A stretch of DNA of 64,000 nucleotides from Ramlibacter sp. (GTDB lineage: Bacteria > Pseudomonadota > Gammaproteobacteria > Burkholderiales > Burkholderiaceae_C), in NCBI GenBank assembly GCA_030695945.1, contig JAUYOG010000021.1, positions 30,840-94,839 of the forward strand, read 5' to 3'. Position 1 is the first letter of the stretch. Each line of letters opens with the position of its first letter. Below are positions 1 to 8,075 of the stretch, in pieces. The notes under the pieces are model-generated. The model was not told the DNA's origin. It did not search any database and saw nothing but the letters and a program-made list of their open reading frames with translations. The translations under genes and the position numbers were made by a program.

Positions 1-94
1 TCAGCCGCGCCTTGCGGCTCGAAGCGAGCCCCATCTCGGACATGGCAAACACGCCGTTGAGCAGCGTCAGCAGCGCGATCAGCAGGACTTCCAT
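1..94 (-). CDS. CNNM/CorC-type (hemolysin family) membrane protein, N-terminal fragment
   Basis: Only the first 31 codons lie in the window; the gene runs off the left edge. The reading begins MEVLLIALLTLLNGVFAMSE and continues with a basic stretch ending in KARL. This is typical of the first membrane helix of the DUF21 domain in HlyC/CorC (CNNM) proteins, which are linked to divalent cation export. It is divergent from apaH, with 24 bases between the two start codons. Family assignment comes from this short N-terminus only, so CBS and CorC domains cannot be confirmed here. Confidence 0.6.
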   Translation of the reverse strand, partial: MEVLLIALLTLLNGVFAMSEMGLASSRKARL

Positions 95-118
95 CAAACG
101 GGGCGAGAATTCAACACC

Positions 119-949
119 ATGGCACTTTACTTGATCGGCGACGTGCAGGGCTGCGACGCCCCCCTGGGCCGCCTGCTCGAAAAGATCGATTTCTCTCCGA
201 GCCGCGACACGTTGTACGTCCTGGGCGACCTGGTGAACCGCGGGCCGCAGTCGGGCGCCGTGCTGCGCCGCCTCATGGGGTATGGCGACTCGGCCCGGTG
301 CCTCCTGGGCAACCATGACCTGAGCCTGCTGGCCGTCGCGCACGGCCGCCGTGCGCCGCACCGCAACGACACCATGGACAAGGTCCTGCTCGCGCCCGAC
401 CGCGGCGAGCTGATCGAGTGGCTGCGGCAGCGCCGCATGGCGATCCGCGCGCACGGGCTGCTGATGGTGCATGGCGGCGTGCTGCCGCAATGGGACGCGG
501 CGCAGACACTGCAGCTGGCGGCCGAAGTCGAGGACGTCCTTCGCGGGCCGGGCCTGGTCGATTTCCTGAACGAGATGTACGGCAACCAGCCCGCTCAATG
601 GGACGACGCCCTCAAGGGCGCCGACCGCCTGCGGGTGATCGTCAACGCACTCACGCGCCTGCGGTTCTGCACGCCCGGGGGCGAGATGGACCTGAAGGCT
701 TCGGGCGGGCCGGCCGATGCGCCGCCGGGCTACCTGCCCTGGTTCGACGTGCCGGGGCGCAGAAGCGCGGATACGACGATCGCGTTCGGCCATTGGTCGA
801 CATTGGGATTGCTGCAGCGGCCGGACATCATCTCGCTGGACACCGGCTGCGTGTGGGGCGGATGCCTGAGCGCACTGCGGCTCGTCGCGCCGCAAGCGTA
901 CGAGTTGATCCAGGTGGAATGCGAGCAGGCGCAGGCGCCTGGGGAATAG
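119..949 (+). CDS. apaH: Symmetrical bis(5'-nucleosyl)-tetraphosphatase
   Basis: Hydrolyses Ap4A to two ADP, clearing alarmone dinucleotides and, in enterobacteria, removing Np4 caps from RNA. The 276-residue protein has the metallophosphatase signature in order: GDVQGCD (7-13), GDLVNRGP (36-43), GNHD (64-67), HGG (118-120) and a late GHW near 222, which supply the dinuclear metal ligands. Length is normal for ApaH. The ATG at 119 starts directly at the conserved MALYLIGDVQG N-terminus. It stands alone, divergent from the CNNM gene and convergent with rhlE, 66 bases away. Confidence 0.95.
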   Translation: MALYLIGDVQGCDAPLGRLLEKIDFSPSRDTLYVLGDLVNRGPQSGAVLRRLMGYGDSARCLLGNHDLSLLAVAHGRRAPHRNDTMDKVLLAPDRGELIEWLRQRRMAIRAHGLLMVHGGVLPQWDAAQTLQLAAEVEDVLRGPGLVDFLNEMYGNQPAQWDDALKGADRLRVIVNALTRLRFCTPGGEMDLKASGGPADAPPGYLPWFDVPGRRSADTTIAFGHWSTLGLLQRPDIISLDTGCVWGGCLSALRLVAPQAYELIQVECEQAQAPGE

Positions 950-1015
950 AGGGTGAACAGCCTGGATTGCGGCGGATCCGGAGGATCCCCCCGGAATCGG
1001 CCCGCAATGACAATC

Positions 1016-2452
1016 TCACTCGGACTTGAACAGCGCCGCCACCTTGCGCTTGGGCTTGATGTTGTTGGACAGGCGGCTGGTGGCTGGCTTGGCGCCGGCT
1101 TCCCAGGCGGGGGCGGCGTCCGAGGCCGGCGGCTGGTAGGGCTGGTCGAAGAACGGATCCTTCGGGGCTGCGGGGGCGCGGAACTCGCGCTGCGGGCGCG
1201 GCGCGCGCTCGCGTTCTCGCGGCGCATCCAGCACGTCGCGCGGGTCGCCCACTTCGCCGGCTTCGCGCCAGGCACGGCGCCCGTCGTTGATGCGGCCGCG
1301 GGGGCGGTCCTCGTCGAATTCCAGGGCTTCGAGCTCGATCTTGCGCTTGAGCAGCTTCTCGATGTCGCCCACCAGGCGGGCGTCGCTGCCGGACACGAAC
1401 GTCACGGCCAGGCCGGACTGGCCGGCGCGGCCCGTGCGGCCGATGCGGTGCACGTAGTCTTCCGCGTTGAAAGGCACGTCGAAGTTGAACACCGCCGGCA
1501 CGTCCTTGATGTCGAGGCCGCGCGCGGCGACGTCGGTGGCGACCAGCAGGTCCACCTCGCCGGCCTTGAACGCGGCCAGGGCCTTCAGGCGCTCGTCCTG
1601 GCTCTTGTCGCCGTGCAGGGCGGTGGTGTTCATGCCCTCGCGCTCGAGCGAGCGCGCCAGGCGCGCGCAACCGAGCTTGCTGTTCACGAACACGAACGCC
1701 TGCTTCAGGCCGCGCTGGCGCACGATCTGCTTGAGGGCGTGGCGTTTCTCTTCGTCGGTGACGCTGTAGAAATGCTGTTCGACGGTGGACGCTTCCTGAT
1801 TGGGGCGCGCCACTTCGATCGTCACCGGATCCTGCAGGTAGCTGTTGGCCAGCCGCTTGATCTCGGGCGAGAACGTCGCGGAGAACAGCAGCGTGGTGCG
1901 CTGCTTGGGCAGGTACGAAAGGATGCGCTGCAGGTCGGGCAGGAAGCCGATGTCCAGCATGCGGTCGGCCTCGTCGAGCACCACGTACTCGACCTGGTTC
2001 AGCACCGCGTTCTTGGCCTCGATGTGGTCCAGCAGCCGGCCGGGCGTCGCGACGAGCACTTCCACGCCCTTCTTCAGCTCGATGGTCTGCGGCTTCATGT
2101 CGATGCCGCCGAACACCACCGCGCTGCGCATGTTCGTGTACTTGGCGTACAGCTTGATCTGCTGCGCCACCTGGTCGGCGAGCTCGCGTGTGGGCAGCAG
2201 CACGAGGGCCCGCACCGGATGCCGCGCGGGCGACGTCGAGGTGTTCTCGTGCTTCATCAACCGCTGCAGCAGCGGCAGGGCGAAGGCGGCCGTCTTGCCG
2301 GTGCCGGTCTGGGCTGCGCCCATCACATCCTTGCCGGTCAGGACGACCGGGATGGCCTGGGCCTGGATGGGGGTCATGGACTCGTAGCCCATTTCGGCCA
2401 CGGCGCGTGCCAGCGGCTCGGCCAGCGATAGTTTGGAAAAGGAGCTAGGCAT
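1016..2452 (-). CDS. rhlE: DEAD-box ATP-dependent RNA helicase, RhlE type
   Basis: Unwinds short RNA duplexes in RNA decay and ribosome assembly. From the ATG at 2452 the protein has 478 residues. Motif I AQTGTGKT is at 47-54, the Q-motif TPIQ lies before it, motif II DEAD is at 160-163, motif III SAT at 191-193, and motif VI HRIGRTGRAG is in the second RecA domain. The C-terminal ~90 residues are a low-complexity Arg/Pro-rich tail ending KPKRKVAALFKSE, usual for the RNA-binding tail of RhlE. An upstream ATG at 2527 would add 25 residues unlike the family; AAAGGAG-like sequence context and the conserved SFSKLSL start favour 2452. Confidence 0.93.
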   Translation of the reverse strand: MPSSFSKLSLAEPLARAVAEMGYESMTPIQAQAIPVVLTGKDVMGAAQTGTGKTAAFALPLLQRLMKHENTSTSPARHPVRALVLLPTRELADQVAQQIKLYAKYTNMRSAVVFGGIDMKPQTIELKKGVEVLVATPGRLLDHIEAKNAVLNQVEYVVLDEADRMLDIGFLPDLQRILSYLPKQRTTLLFSATFSPEIKRLANSYLQDPVTIEVARPNQEASTVEQHFYSVTDEEKRHALKQIVRQRGLKQAFVFVNSKLGCARLARSLEREGMNTTALHGDKSQDERLKALAAFKAGEVDLLVATDVAARGLDIKDVPAVFNFDVPFNAEDYVHRIGRTGRAGQSGLAVTFVSGSDARLVGDIEKLLKRKIELEALEFDEDRPRGRINDGRRAWREAGEVGDPRDVLDAPRERERAPRPQREFRAPAAPKDPFFDQPYQPPASDAAPAWEAGAKPATSRLSNNIKPKRKVAALFKSE

Positions 2453-2555
2453 TAACCCGCTATTGTCGCATTTACCGCGCGGCTGGGCTTGCCGGGGGCG
2501 TGCGACACCCTGAGGCACGTCAAACACGCGGCCCGAGCGAAGTGCGGACTTATTT

Positions 2556-3440
2556 CTACAGGTCGCGGCTTGCGAACGTGTCGCACCCCTTCACGCTGCC
2601 GTTCTTGAGCCCCGTGGAGAACCACCGCTGCCGCTGGGCGCTGGTGCCGTGGGTGAAGCTTTCGGGCACGATGGCCCCGCCGCCCCGCCCTTTTTGCAGG
2701 GCGTCGTCGCCGATCTTCGCGGCGGCATTCATCGCCTCTTCCACGTCGCCCTGCTCCAGGATCTGCCGCGCGTTCTGCGCGTGGTGCGCCCAGACGCCGG
2801 CGAAGCAGTCGGCCTGCAACTCCACCCGCACGCTCATCGCGTTGCCTTCGGCCTGGCTCGCGCGCCCGCGCAATTGCTCCAGCTTGTCGGTGATGCCCAG
2901 CTGTTTTTGCACGTGGTGGCCGACTTCGTGCGCGATGACGTAGGCCTGCGCGAAGTCGCCGGGCGCGCCCAGGCGGCTCTTGAGCGTTTCATAGAAGTCC
3001 AGGTCGATGTACACCTTCTGGTCCAGCGGGCAATAAAACGGGCCCATGGCCGCCTGCCCCTGCCCGCACCCCGTGCGCACCGCACCGCGGAAGAGCACCA
3101 GCTTGGGTTTCGCGTAGGTGGCGCCACCCTTGCTGAACAGGTCGGTCCAGACATCCTCGGTGTCGGCCAGCACGGTGGAAACGAACTTCGCCATCTGGTC
3201 GTTCGCCGGGGGCGACTGCGCCGGCCCCTGCTGGACCTGCGGTGCCGGCCCGCCGCCGCCCGACAGCATCTCGAGGATGGTGAGGGGATTGATCCCGAAG
3301 ATCGCGCCGCCCACGAGCGCGATGACGATCGTGCCGATGCCGATGCTGCGGCCGCCGAAGCCGAACCCGCCGCCCCCGCCCCCGCCTTCGCCCCGCCGGT
3401 CTTCGACGTTGCCCGATTCCCGATTGCCTTCCCAACGCAT
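2556..3440 (-). CDS. Neutral zinc metallopeptidase, YpfJ family, membrane anchored
   Basis: A 294-residue protein of the KPN_02809/YpfJ zinc metallopeptidase family. It has a Gly-rich N-terminus (19-30), one membrane helix around 36-57 and a catalytic domain with HEVGHH at 171-176, the zincin HExxH motif plus a further His. A conserved [17 protein letters not shown] segment near the C-terminus is typical of the family, and four Cys residues lie in the catalytic domain. The catalytic part should face the periplasm. The natural substrate is not known. It is divergent from pcp. Confidence 0.88.
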   Translation of the reverse strand: MRWEGNRESGNVEDRRGEGGGGGGGFGFGGRSIGIGTIVIALVGGAIFGINPLTILEMLSGGGGPAPQVQQGPAQSPPANDQMAKFVSTVLADTEDVWTDLFSKGGATYAKPKLVLFRGAVRTGCGQGQAAMGPFYCPLDQKVYIDLDFYETLKSRLGAPGDFAQAYVIAHEVGHHVQKQLGITDKLEQLRGRASQAEGNAMSVRVELQADCFAGVWAHHAQNARQILEQGDVEEAMNAAAKIGDDALQKGRGGGAIVPESFTHGTSAQRQRWFSTGLKNGSVKGCDTFASRDL

Positions 3441-3491
3441 ACTTGATCTCCCTTGTTTGAATGCCGCCCGAGCTGCGGTTACAGTGAATCC

Positions 3492-4163
3492 ATGGTAGCC
3501 CCATCAGGCCCGGCCGTGGGCCGCTTTCCCACCGTGTTGGTAACCGGCTTCGAGCCCTTTGGCGGACAGGAGGTCAACCCCAGCTGGATGGCCGCGCAGG
3601 CCTTGCACGGGCGCACCGTGGCGGGCCACAGGCTCATCGGTGCGCAGTTGCCGACGGCTTTCGGGCGATCCCTGGAGGCGCTGCGCGACCTTCTCCATCG
3701 CCACCACCCGGCGCTGGTGGTGTGCACCGGCCAGGCCGGCAGGCGCACCGCGCTGTCGCTGGAGCGCGTCGCGATCAACGTGAACGACGCCCGCATCCCC
3801 GACAACGACGGCGCGAAGCCGGTGGATACGCCCGTCGTCGCCGGCGGCCCGGCCGCGTACTTCACCAGCATGCCGATCAAGGCGATGCTCGCCGCATTGC
3901 TCGCCGACGGGATCAACGCGGAGGTGTCGCAGACGGCGGGCACCTTCGTGTGCAACCACGTCTTCTACGGCCTGATGCACGAGCTCGAAACCCGCCACGA
4001 CCTGCGCCGCACGCGCGGCGGGCTCATCCACGTGCCCTGGCTGCCCGCACAGGGCCAGCCGTCGATGCGGCTGGACGAGATCGTCACGGGCCTGCGCGTG
4101 GCGATCGGCTGCGCGCTCGTCACGGTGGAGGACATCCGCAAGGAAGCCGGGGCGTTGAACTAG
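3492..4163 (+). CDS. pcp: Pyroglutamyl-peptidase I (pyrrolidone-carboxylate peptidase)
   Basis: Removes N-terminal pyroglutamate from peptides. The family begins with VTGFEPFGG, here at 17-25. The Cys-His-Glu catalytic set is in place: Glu91 in [16 protein letters not shown], Cys154 in [11 protein letters not shown], and His180 in [10 protein letters not shown]. The Glu-Cys spacing of 63 equals that of characterised enzymes. I chose the ATG at 3492 (223 residues) over 3453 because the extra 13 residues are not family-like and would crowd the divergent metallopeptidase start. Cytosolic. Confidence 0.92.
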   Translation: MVAPSGPAVGRFPTVLVTGFEPFGGQEVNPSWMAAQALHGRTVAGHRLIGAQLPTAFGRSLEALRDLLHRHHPALVVCTGQAGRRTALSLERVAINVNDARIPDNDGAKPVDTPVVAGGPAAYFTSMPIKAMLAALLADGINAEVSQTAGTFVCNHVFYGLMHELETRHDLRRTRGGLIHVPWLPAQGQPSMRLDEIVTGLRVAIGCALVTVEDIRKEAGALN

Positions 4164-4230
4164 CGCGCGGCTGAGACGCTGCGTGGCTGCTTCGCAGCGA
4201 CACCGAATCCCTTGCGCCGGGCGAGCCCGC

Positions 4231-4510
4231 GACCCGCGCGAAAGAACTCGCCTACGCTCTGCTCCGGCTCAAACAACTTTCGCGAGCATGAGACGTACGC
4301 CCGGCTCGATCCGCGTGCTTCGCCCGCTCTCGTAGCCGGGCTGGGTCGCGGCGCGAATAAAGCCCAGGCGCCCGCGGTGGACGGTCTTGCGGCCCAGCGT
4401 CGCTACGAGCGCGCCGCAAGGCGCATATCGAGGGACGCGTACGTCATCTGGCTCGCAAAACCTGTTTGAACCGCAGCGCAGCGGAGGTGAGTTGTTTTGC
4501 GCAGGACCGC
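4231..4510. repeat. Large imperfect inverted repeat filling the pcp-PHP gene gap
   Basis: The 539-base gap between 4164 and 4702 has no convincing gene. The left arm (4231-4345) and the right arm (4395-4510) are inverted copies with scattered mismatches. For example TCAAACAACTTTCGCGAGC on the left pairs with GCTCGCAAAACCTGTTTGA on the right, and CTCGTAG near 4328 pairs with CTACGAG near 4402. The pattern TGTTTGAxCCGxAGC...GAGTT is of a kind I associate with Comamonadaceae intergenic repeats. Short open frames here are products of the repeat. Compare the similar structure at 54404-54636. Confidence 0.7.
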
Positions 4511-4702
4511 AAGACCGTCCAGCGCGGGGAATCCGGCAGCCGTGCAATGCACGGCGACGGACGCCGTAGCCATCGCGCCGCGACCCGGCCGGGCGCGCCG
4601 TTGCCGCGTACCCAAGGCGCGAACGGTATTTTCGCTGAGCTTACAAACGGCAACTGACACGTGCGCGCACATGGGAAAAGCCTCGCGGCCTAAAATCGGG
4701 CG

Positions 4703-5554
4703 GTGTCCATCCTCAACGCCGACCTGCATTGCCACTCCGTGGTGTCCGACGGCACCTTGACGCCCGAAGCGCTCGCGGCCCGAGCGGCCGCCAACGGGGT
4801 CGAGCTGTGGTCCCTCACCGACCATGACGAGATCGGCGGGCAGGAGCGCGCGGCCGCGGCAGCGCGCGCGCACGGCATGAAATACCTCACGGGCACGGAA
4901 ATTTCGGTCACTTTCGCGGGCCAGACGGTCCACATCCTCGGCCTCGGCTTCGACGCCCGGGACCCCGAGATGCTGCGCGGCCTGCTGGAGACGCGGGGCG
5001 GGCGCCAAGCCCGGGCCCGCGACATGGCGGCCGGGCTCGCGGCAGCTGGCATCCCCGGCACTTACGAAGGCGCGCTGAAATACGTGAGCAACCCCGAGCT
5101 GATCTCGCGCACGCACTTCGCGCGCTTCCTGGTGGAATCCGGCGTGTGCCGGGATACCAACGAGGTCTTCCGGCGCTTCCTGGTGGAAGGCAAGCCGGGT
5201 TACGTCTCGCACAGCTGGGCGTCGCTGCGGCACGCGGTGCAGTGGATCACGCGCGCGGGCGGCATGGCCGTGATCGCCCACCCGGCGCGCTACCGGTTCA
5301 CCGCGAACGAGGAGTACGCGCTCTTCACCGAGTTCAAGGCGCATGGCGGCCAGGGCGTGGAAGTCGTCACCGGCAGCCACACCACCGCGGAATACGTGAC
5401 ATACGGCGAAGCCGCGCGCGAATACGGCCTGGCGGCCTCGCGCGGCAGCGATTTCCACTGCCCCGGAGAAAGCCACACCGACCTGGGCCAACTGCCCTTC
5501 CTGCCCGGCGAGCTGACGCCGGTGTGGGATGTGCTGGCCGACCGCATCCAGTGA
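4703..5554 (+). CDS. PHP-domain phosphoesterase (3',5'-nucleoside bisphosphate phosphatase / RNase AM type)
   Basis: A 283-residue PHP-family hydrolase. Metal ligands are visible in DLHCHS (7-12), TDHD (39-42), Glu66 in GTEIS, VIAHPAR in the middle and GSDFH near the C-terminus. Family members remove the 3' phosphate from pAp-like nucleotides, and E. coli YciV/RNase AM trims RNA 5' ends. The GTG at 4703 places DLHCHS seven residues in, as in homologues. The stop overlaps the next gene's GTG start by four bases, so the two are probably cotranscribed. Confidence 0.88.
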   Translation: MSILNADLHCHSVVSDGTLTPEALAARAAANGVELWSLTDHDEIGGQERAAAAARAHGMKYLTGTEISVTFAGQTVHILGLGFDARDPEMLRGLLETRGGRQARARDMAAGLAAAGIPGTYEGALKYVSNPELISRTHFARFLVESGVCRDTNEVFRRFLVEGKPGYVSHSWASLRHAVQWITRAGGMAVIAHPARYRFTANEEYALFTEFKAHGGQGVEVVTGSHTTAEYVTYGEAAREYGLAASRGSDFHCPGESHTDLGQLPFLPGELTPVWDVLADRIQ

Positions 5555-6468
5555 GCAGCGCGCGAACGAGGCCCGTGCCGGGCCCCCGAAGCACGCTGGC
5601 CGGCATCGCGCTGGTGGTGGGCGCGGGCGCCTGCTTCTCCATGCTGGACACCACGACGAAGTTCATCAGCACCGCCGTGCCGCTGCTCATGGCGCTGTGG
5701 TTCCGCTATGCGTTCCAGGCCATCGCGACCACGGTGACGGTGTTGCCCGCGCGGGGCATGTCGGTGTGGCGCACGCTGCACCCGAAGTTCCAGGTGCTGC
5801 GCGGCGTGCTGCTGCTGGCCAGCAGCTTCTTCGCCTTCGCCAGCCTGAAGTACATGCCGGTGGGCGAGTTCACGGCGATCGTGATGATCGCGCCGCTCGC
5901 GATCACCGTGCTGGCCGTCAACGTCCTGAAGGAGAAGGTGTCGCCGATGCGCTGGGCCCTGGTGGCCGGCGGCTTTGCCGGCACCGTGGTGATCATCCGG
6001 CCCGGCGGCGAAGCCTTCCAATGGGCCAGCCTGCTGCCGCTGGGACTGGTCGGCACCAACGCGTGGTTCCAGGTGCTCACGAGCAAGCTGGCCCGCACCG
6101 AGGACCCGGTGACGATGCACCTGTACACGGGCTGGGTCGGCACGCTGATCGCGACCGTGGCCCTGCCCTTCGTCTGGGCGGATCTGCCTGAGGGGTGGCT
6201 GTGGGCCGCCCTGTGCTTCATGGGCGTGATGGCCACGGTCGGCCACTTCATGCTGATCCTGGCCTACCAGCGCGCGCCGGCCGCCACGCTCACGCCCTAC
6301 CTGTACTTGCAGATCGCTTTCGCGATGCTGGGTGGCTGGATCGTGTTCTCCCACGTGCCGGACGGCTGGTCGATGGTGGGCATGGCGATGATCGCCACCT
6401 GCGGCGCGGGCGGCGCCTGGCTCACGGTGCGCGAGAGCCGGATGGCATTGGAGCCGATAGAAGCCTGA
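5551..6468 (+). CDS. DMT-superfamily transporter with two EamA domains
   Basis: An integral membrane protein of 305 residues with about ten hydrophobic helices in two EamA repeats, as in drug/metabolite exporters of the RhaT/YdcZ-like group. The substrate cannot be read from sequence. The start is taken as the GTG at 5551, overlapping the TGA of the PHP gene (GTGA); the frame is open upstream but that part is a shadow of the PHP gene. It is followed three bases later by the YciO-type gene, so all three form an operon. Confidence 0.88.
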   Translation: MSSARTRPVPGPRSTLAGIALVVGAGACFSMLDTTTKFISTAVPLLMALWFRYAFQAIATTVTVLPARGMSVWRTLHPKFQVLRGVLLLASSFFAFASLKYMPVGEFTAIVMIAPLAITVLAVNVLKEKVSPMRWALVAGGFAGTVVIIRPGGEAFQWASLLPLGLVGTNAWFQVLTSKLARTEDPVTMHLYTGWVGTLIATVALPFVWADLPEGWLWAALCFMGVMATVGHFMLILAYQRAPAATLTPYLYLQIAFAMLGGWIVFSHVPDGWSMVGMAMIATCGAGGAWLTVRESRMALEPIEA

Positions 6469-6471
6469 ACC

Positions 6472-7107
6472 ATGGCCCAGTACTTCGAAGTCCACCCCGA
6501 GAACCCGCAGCCGCGGCTGCTGAAGCAGGCCGTCGCCTTGCTCGAGCGCGGCGGCATCCTCGCGGTGCCGACCGATTCCAGCTATGCGCTGGCCTGCCAT
6601 CTGGACGACAAGGGCGCCGTCGACCGGCTGCGCCAGATCCGCGGCGTCGACGAGAAGCACCACCTCACCCTGCTGTGCCGCGACCTGAGCGAACTGGCGA
6701 ACTATGCGCGGGTGGACAACCGGCAGTACCGCCTGCTGAAGTCCGCCACGCCCGGCGCGTACACCTTCATCCTCGAAGCGACCCGGGAGGTGCCGCGGCG
6801 CGTGAGCCACCCGCAGCGCAAGACCATCGGCCTGCGCGTGCCGGACCACAAGGCACTGCAGGAGTTGCTGGCGCTGCACGGCGCACCGCTGCTCGCCACC
6901 ACGCTGATCCCGCCGCACGAGGCGCACCCCATGAACGACGCGCAGGAAATCCGCGACCGCTTCGAAAAGGTGATCGCCGGGGTCATCGACGCCGGGGCGT
7001 GCCCTTCGGAGCCCACCAGCGTGATCGACCTCACGCCGATGGGGACCGGCGGGGAAGCCGTCGTCGTGCGCGCGGGGCGGGGGGACATCGCGGCGCTGGG
7101 GCTGTAG
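6472..7107 (+). CDS. YciO-type member of the Sua5/YrdC/YciO family
   Basis: A 211-residue single-domain protein of the Sua5-YciO-YrdC family. Characteristic segments are GGILAVPTDSSYALACH (27-43), the KxHxLTLLC-like stretch KHHLTLLC, and PGAYTFILEAT. Start MAQYFEVHPENPQPR is the usual YciO N-terminus. True Sua5/TsaC makes threonylcarbamoyl-AMP for tRNA t6A; YciO has been reported to be a much weaker version, so I do not give it that name. Its last 77 bases overlap the convergent ArsR gene. Confidence 0.85.
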   Translation: MAQYFEVHPENPQPRLLKQAVALLERGGILAVPTDSSYALACHLDDKGAVDRLRQIRGVDEKHHLTLLCRDLSELANYARVDNRQYRLLKSATPGAYTFILEATREVPRRVSHPQRKTIGLRVPDHKALQELLALHGAPLLATTLIPPHEAHPMNDAQEIRDRFEKVIAGVIDAGACPSEPTSVIDLTPMGTGGEAVVVRAGRGDIAALGL

Positions 7108-7414
7108 CCCCCCGGCCGCAAAACTGCACGTAGAGCGCATCCATGATGGCCAGCGCGCGCCTGCTTTTCAGCCGGTAGTACACCTTCCTGCCTTCGCGGC
7201 GGGTCTCCACCATGCCGTGCCGGCGCAGGACGCCGAGTTGTTGCGACAGGGTCGGCTGCCGGATATCGAGCGAGCGCTCCAGATCGCCGACGCTGAGCTC
7301 GCCGATGGCGATCCGACACAGGAGCATGAGCCGGTCCTCGTGCGCGAGCGCGCCCAGCAAACCGCACGCCTCCTTGGCCGAAGCGCGCAGTTTGCGCATG
7401 TCTGACGGATTCAT
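7031..7414 (-). CDS. ArsR-family repressor with SqrR/BigR-type sulfur-sensing cysteine pair
   Basis: A 127-residue winged-helix regulator from the ATG at 7414, preceded by GGAGACAAC. The recognition helix segment is RQPTLSQQLGVLRRHGMV, followed by the wing REGRKVYYRL. Cys33 (LLCRIA) and Cys99 (QFCG) lie 66 residues apart, the spacing of the sensing pair in SqrR (41/107) and BigR (42/108), which form a polysulfide bridge on exposure to reactive sulfur. Arsenic-type CxC ligands are absent. The last 27 residues are low-complexity Arg/Pro and overlap yciO. It lies 61 bases downstream of the cytochrome operon and probably controls it. Confidence 0.85.
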   Translation of the reverse strand: MNPSDMRKLRASAKEACGLLGALAHEDRLMLLCRIAIGELSVGDLERSLDIRQPTLSQQLGVLRRHGMVETRREGRKVYYRLKSRRALAIMDALYVQFCGRGATAPAPRCPPAPRARRRLPRRSPSA

Positions 7415-7429
7415 CGATGTTGTCTCCTC

Positions 7430-7452
7430 GCCCGCGCAACGCCGGCGCGGGC
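7430..7452 (-). terminator. GC hairpin between cytochrome b and arsR
   Basis: GCCCGCGC (7430-7437) pairs perfectly with GCGCGGGC (7445-7452) across a seven-base loop. There is no T-run after it on either strand, so it may be a weak terminator, an attenuator or an mRNA-stability hairpin that separates arsR expression from the upstream genes. Confidence 0.35.
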
Positions 7453-7475
7453 TTGCATTCCACTGACCCGCCGTT

Positions 7476-8075
7476 CTATTTCGCGTCACCCTCCTGCCAG
7501 CCGGTGATCATTGCCTTGATGTGAGCGAACGGCGTATGGCCGGTCGTGGCCAGGTACACATGCGAGATCACGAAGCCCAGCATCATGAAAGCGGCCGCCG
7601 TATGCGCCAGGGCGATCGGCCGCAGGCCCACGTCCAGCAGCCCGGCCCTGACGAGATCGGCGTAGTAGAGATACAGCAAGCCGCTCGCCCACAGCAGCGG
7701 ATTGATCATCAGCTTGACGAGCAGGTAGGCGACGCGTTGCAGCGGGTTGTGCTTCGCGAGCGCGGTGACCTGGTGCGGGTGCGGCTCGCCGGCGAAGATC
7801 CCCACCGAATAGTGCCGCGCCACCGCCATGAGGTTGTCCGTGGTCGGGATGTATTGCCGCCATTCATCGGTGGTGAAGTGCCAGAAGATCGCAAACACCC
7901 ACAGCCCGATCAGCGTCCAGGCAGCCGTCGTGTGCAAGCTGCCAGCGCGCTCCCAGCCGAACAGCCGGTACGTGCCGTGGATCTCGAAGCCGGTCACGAG
8001 CATGAACAGCACCAGCGCGGCCTGGCTCCAGTGCCAGAAGCGTTCGAAGCGCTTGAAGAGGTAGATGCGTGTCAT
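7476..8075 (-). CDS. Membrane cytochrome b subunit (thiosulfate reductase/Ni-hydrogenase b type)
   Basis: A 199-residue integral membrane protein that begins MTRIYLFKRFERFWHWSQAA. It has four to five helices with His residues suited to two b hemes: FWHW (helix 1), SLHTTA, IFWHFTT, LAHTAAAF and ISHVYLATTGHT. This pattern is that of the cytochrome_B561/thiosulfate reductase b family, which passes electrons between quinol and a periplasmic partner. Its ATG overlaps the stop of the octaheme gene (ATGA). The expected partner is therefore the octaheme protein, with this subunit taking electrons from the quinol pool. Confidence 0.87.
   Translation of the reverse strand: MTRIYLFKRFERFWHWSQAALVLFMLVTGFEIHGTYRLFGWERAGSLHTTAAWTLIGLWVFAIFWHFTTDEWRQYIPTTDNLMAVARHYSVGIFAGEPHPHQVTALAKHNPLQRVAYLLVKLMINPLLWASGLLYLYYADLVRAGLLDVGLRPIALAHTAAAFMMLGFVISHVYLATTGHTPFAHIKAMITGWQEGDAK

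Noticed and set aside
953..2431. 492-codon plus-strand frame opposite rhlE
   Set aside because: RhlE has all helicase motifs on the minus strand; the plus-strand product is low-complexity Leu/Ala/His.
4212..4569. Three short frames in the pcp-PHP gap
   Set aside because: They fall inside the inverted repeat, exist on both strands with mirror-image sequence, and have no ribosome sites.
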